Assembly: GCA_017412625.1 (NCBI GenBank)
Contig: JAFPWZ010000038.1
Coordinates: 1 to 33,452, forward strand
DNA from: Methanomicrobium sp.
GTDB lineage: Archaea; Halobacteriota; Methanomicrobia; Methanomicrobiales; Methanomicrobiaceae
Direction of reading: 5' to 3'
Length of the DNA stretch: 33,452 nt
Shown here: in pieces, positions 32,974 to 33,452 of the stretch
Position numbering within the stretch: position 1 is the first letter of the stretch
Layout: the number at the start of each line of letters is the position of its first letter
Program-made: the position numbers and the translations under genes
The notes under the pieces: generated by a model
What the model saw: the letters and a program-made list of their open reading frames with translations, nothing else
What the model was told of the DNA's origin: nothing
Database searches by the model: none

Positions 32974-33452
32974 ATGAAAAAGAGTATGCGAAAGAATACC
33001 GATGCAGTATCTCCGGTGGTGGGGGTAATGCTTATGCTCTCGGTGACCGTCATCCTTGCCGCCATTGTCAGTGCTTATGCGGGCGGGATGGTTATGCCGG
33101 CTCAGAAAGCACCTTCGGGAACGTTTGAATGTAAAATCGTCAACGGGGGCACGTGGGAAAACAGCGGTTTTACAATCAATGTTCTGTCGGTCAGTGAGCC
33201 TATTCCGACAAAGGATGTAAAGTTAACTACATCGTGGAGAGCTTCGGACGGAACAACGGATACCGTAGTGACTACGGGACCGCCGGGTAAAACGACCAAT
33301 TGCTATTACAGCAGCTATAAGTACCATGTGCCGCTGGGATACGGTCCGAATATCGATTGGGATCCTTCGGAGCTGTACAAAGTCGATCAGTTTTACGGAA
33401 ACTATTCGCTGTTTGCGGGAACAACCCTTTACGCTTCGCCGTGCGGTAAGAA
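32974..33452 (+). CDS. archaeal pilin-like secreted protein, type A (copy 3, cut by window end)
   Basis: An open frame from ATG 32974 to the window edge, 159 complete codons. DAVSPVVGVMLMLSVTVI from residue 10 is the pilin leader and helix. The body follows the A pattern: GTFECKIVNGGTWENSG, SEPIPTKDVKLTTSW, a Cys in TTNCYYSSYKYHVPLGYGP, and NYSLFAGTTLYASPCG. It is closer to A1 than to A2 in the helix end (AAIVSAYAGGM) and in its upstream DNA. The remaining 70 to 100 residues lie outside the window. Confidence 0.85.
   Translation, partial: MKKSMRKNTDAVSPVVGVMLMLSVTVILAAIVSAYAGGMVMPAQKAPSGTFECKIVNGGTWENSGFTINVLSVSEPIPTKDVKLTTSWRASDGTTDTVVTTGPPGKTTNCYYSSYKYHVPLGYGPNIDWDPSELYKVDQFYGNYSLFAGTTLYASPCGK

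Overview
The window looks like chromosome of a methanogenic archaeon, probably of the Methanomicrobiales or a close relative. This is inferred from O-phosphoseryl-tRNA synthetase, a minimal SufBC Fe-S scaffold, a probable methanopterin-pathway GHMP protein, a CobN/ChlID chelatase set, a DUF2148 protein and archaeal pilins with the EAVSPVVG N-terminus. Coding DNA is moderately GC-rich with many GGC, GAC, GAG and CTC codons. Intergenic DNA is much richer in A+T and often made of short degenerate tandem repeats. No rRNA, tRNA, CRISPR array or insertion sequence was seen.

Layout. 59-3607: sepS with an odd Cys-rich tail, a zinc-ribbon protein and a radical SAM DNA-repair-type protein. 3608-4415: a repeat-rich gap that may hold one small gene. 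4416-6247: sufC and sufB. 6372-7695: a cyclase-family enzyme and an unrecognised Cys-rich protein. 7751-13514: a UDP-GlcNAc-type nucleotide-sugar cluster (phosphohexomutase, two tandem GlmU-like enzymes, GlmS). 13613-17355: a GHMP-family protein, a DUF2148 protein, a pyridoxal-kinase-type enzyme and a glycosyltransferase. 17459-21452 (minus strand): chlI-chlD followed by a FecCD permease and its ATPase. 21862-25734: divergent cobN. 25845-29335: a cysteine hydrolase, an ABC-2 exporter pair and a metal/corrinoid-type binding lipoprotein. 29740 to the end: a tandem array of pilin-like genes in the order A-B-A-B-A, the last cut by the window edge.

The strongest unusual signal is in the chelatase genes. 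The AAA+ (ChlI) and VWA (ChlD) parts are in different frames. They overlap at a canonical -1 slippery heptamer, CCCTTTC, followed after 6 nt by a perfect 8-bp hairpin, with a stop codon in the zero frame. This would let one gene make both the short ATPase subunit and a 666-residue ChlI-ChlD fusion to work with the adjacent CobN. The second main signal is the alternating pilin array, where two A genes share a 17-nt upstream motif. The third is a set of locus-specific tandem repeats (13 bp in three intergenic regions, 9 bp inside a phosphohexomutase gene), matched by low-complexity insertions in many of the encoded proteins.
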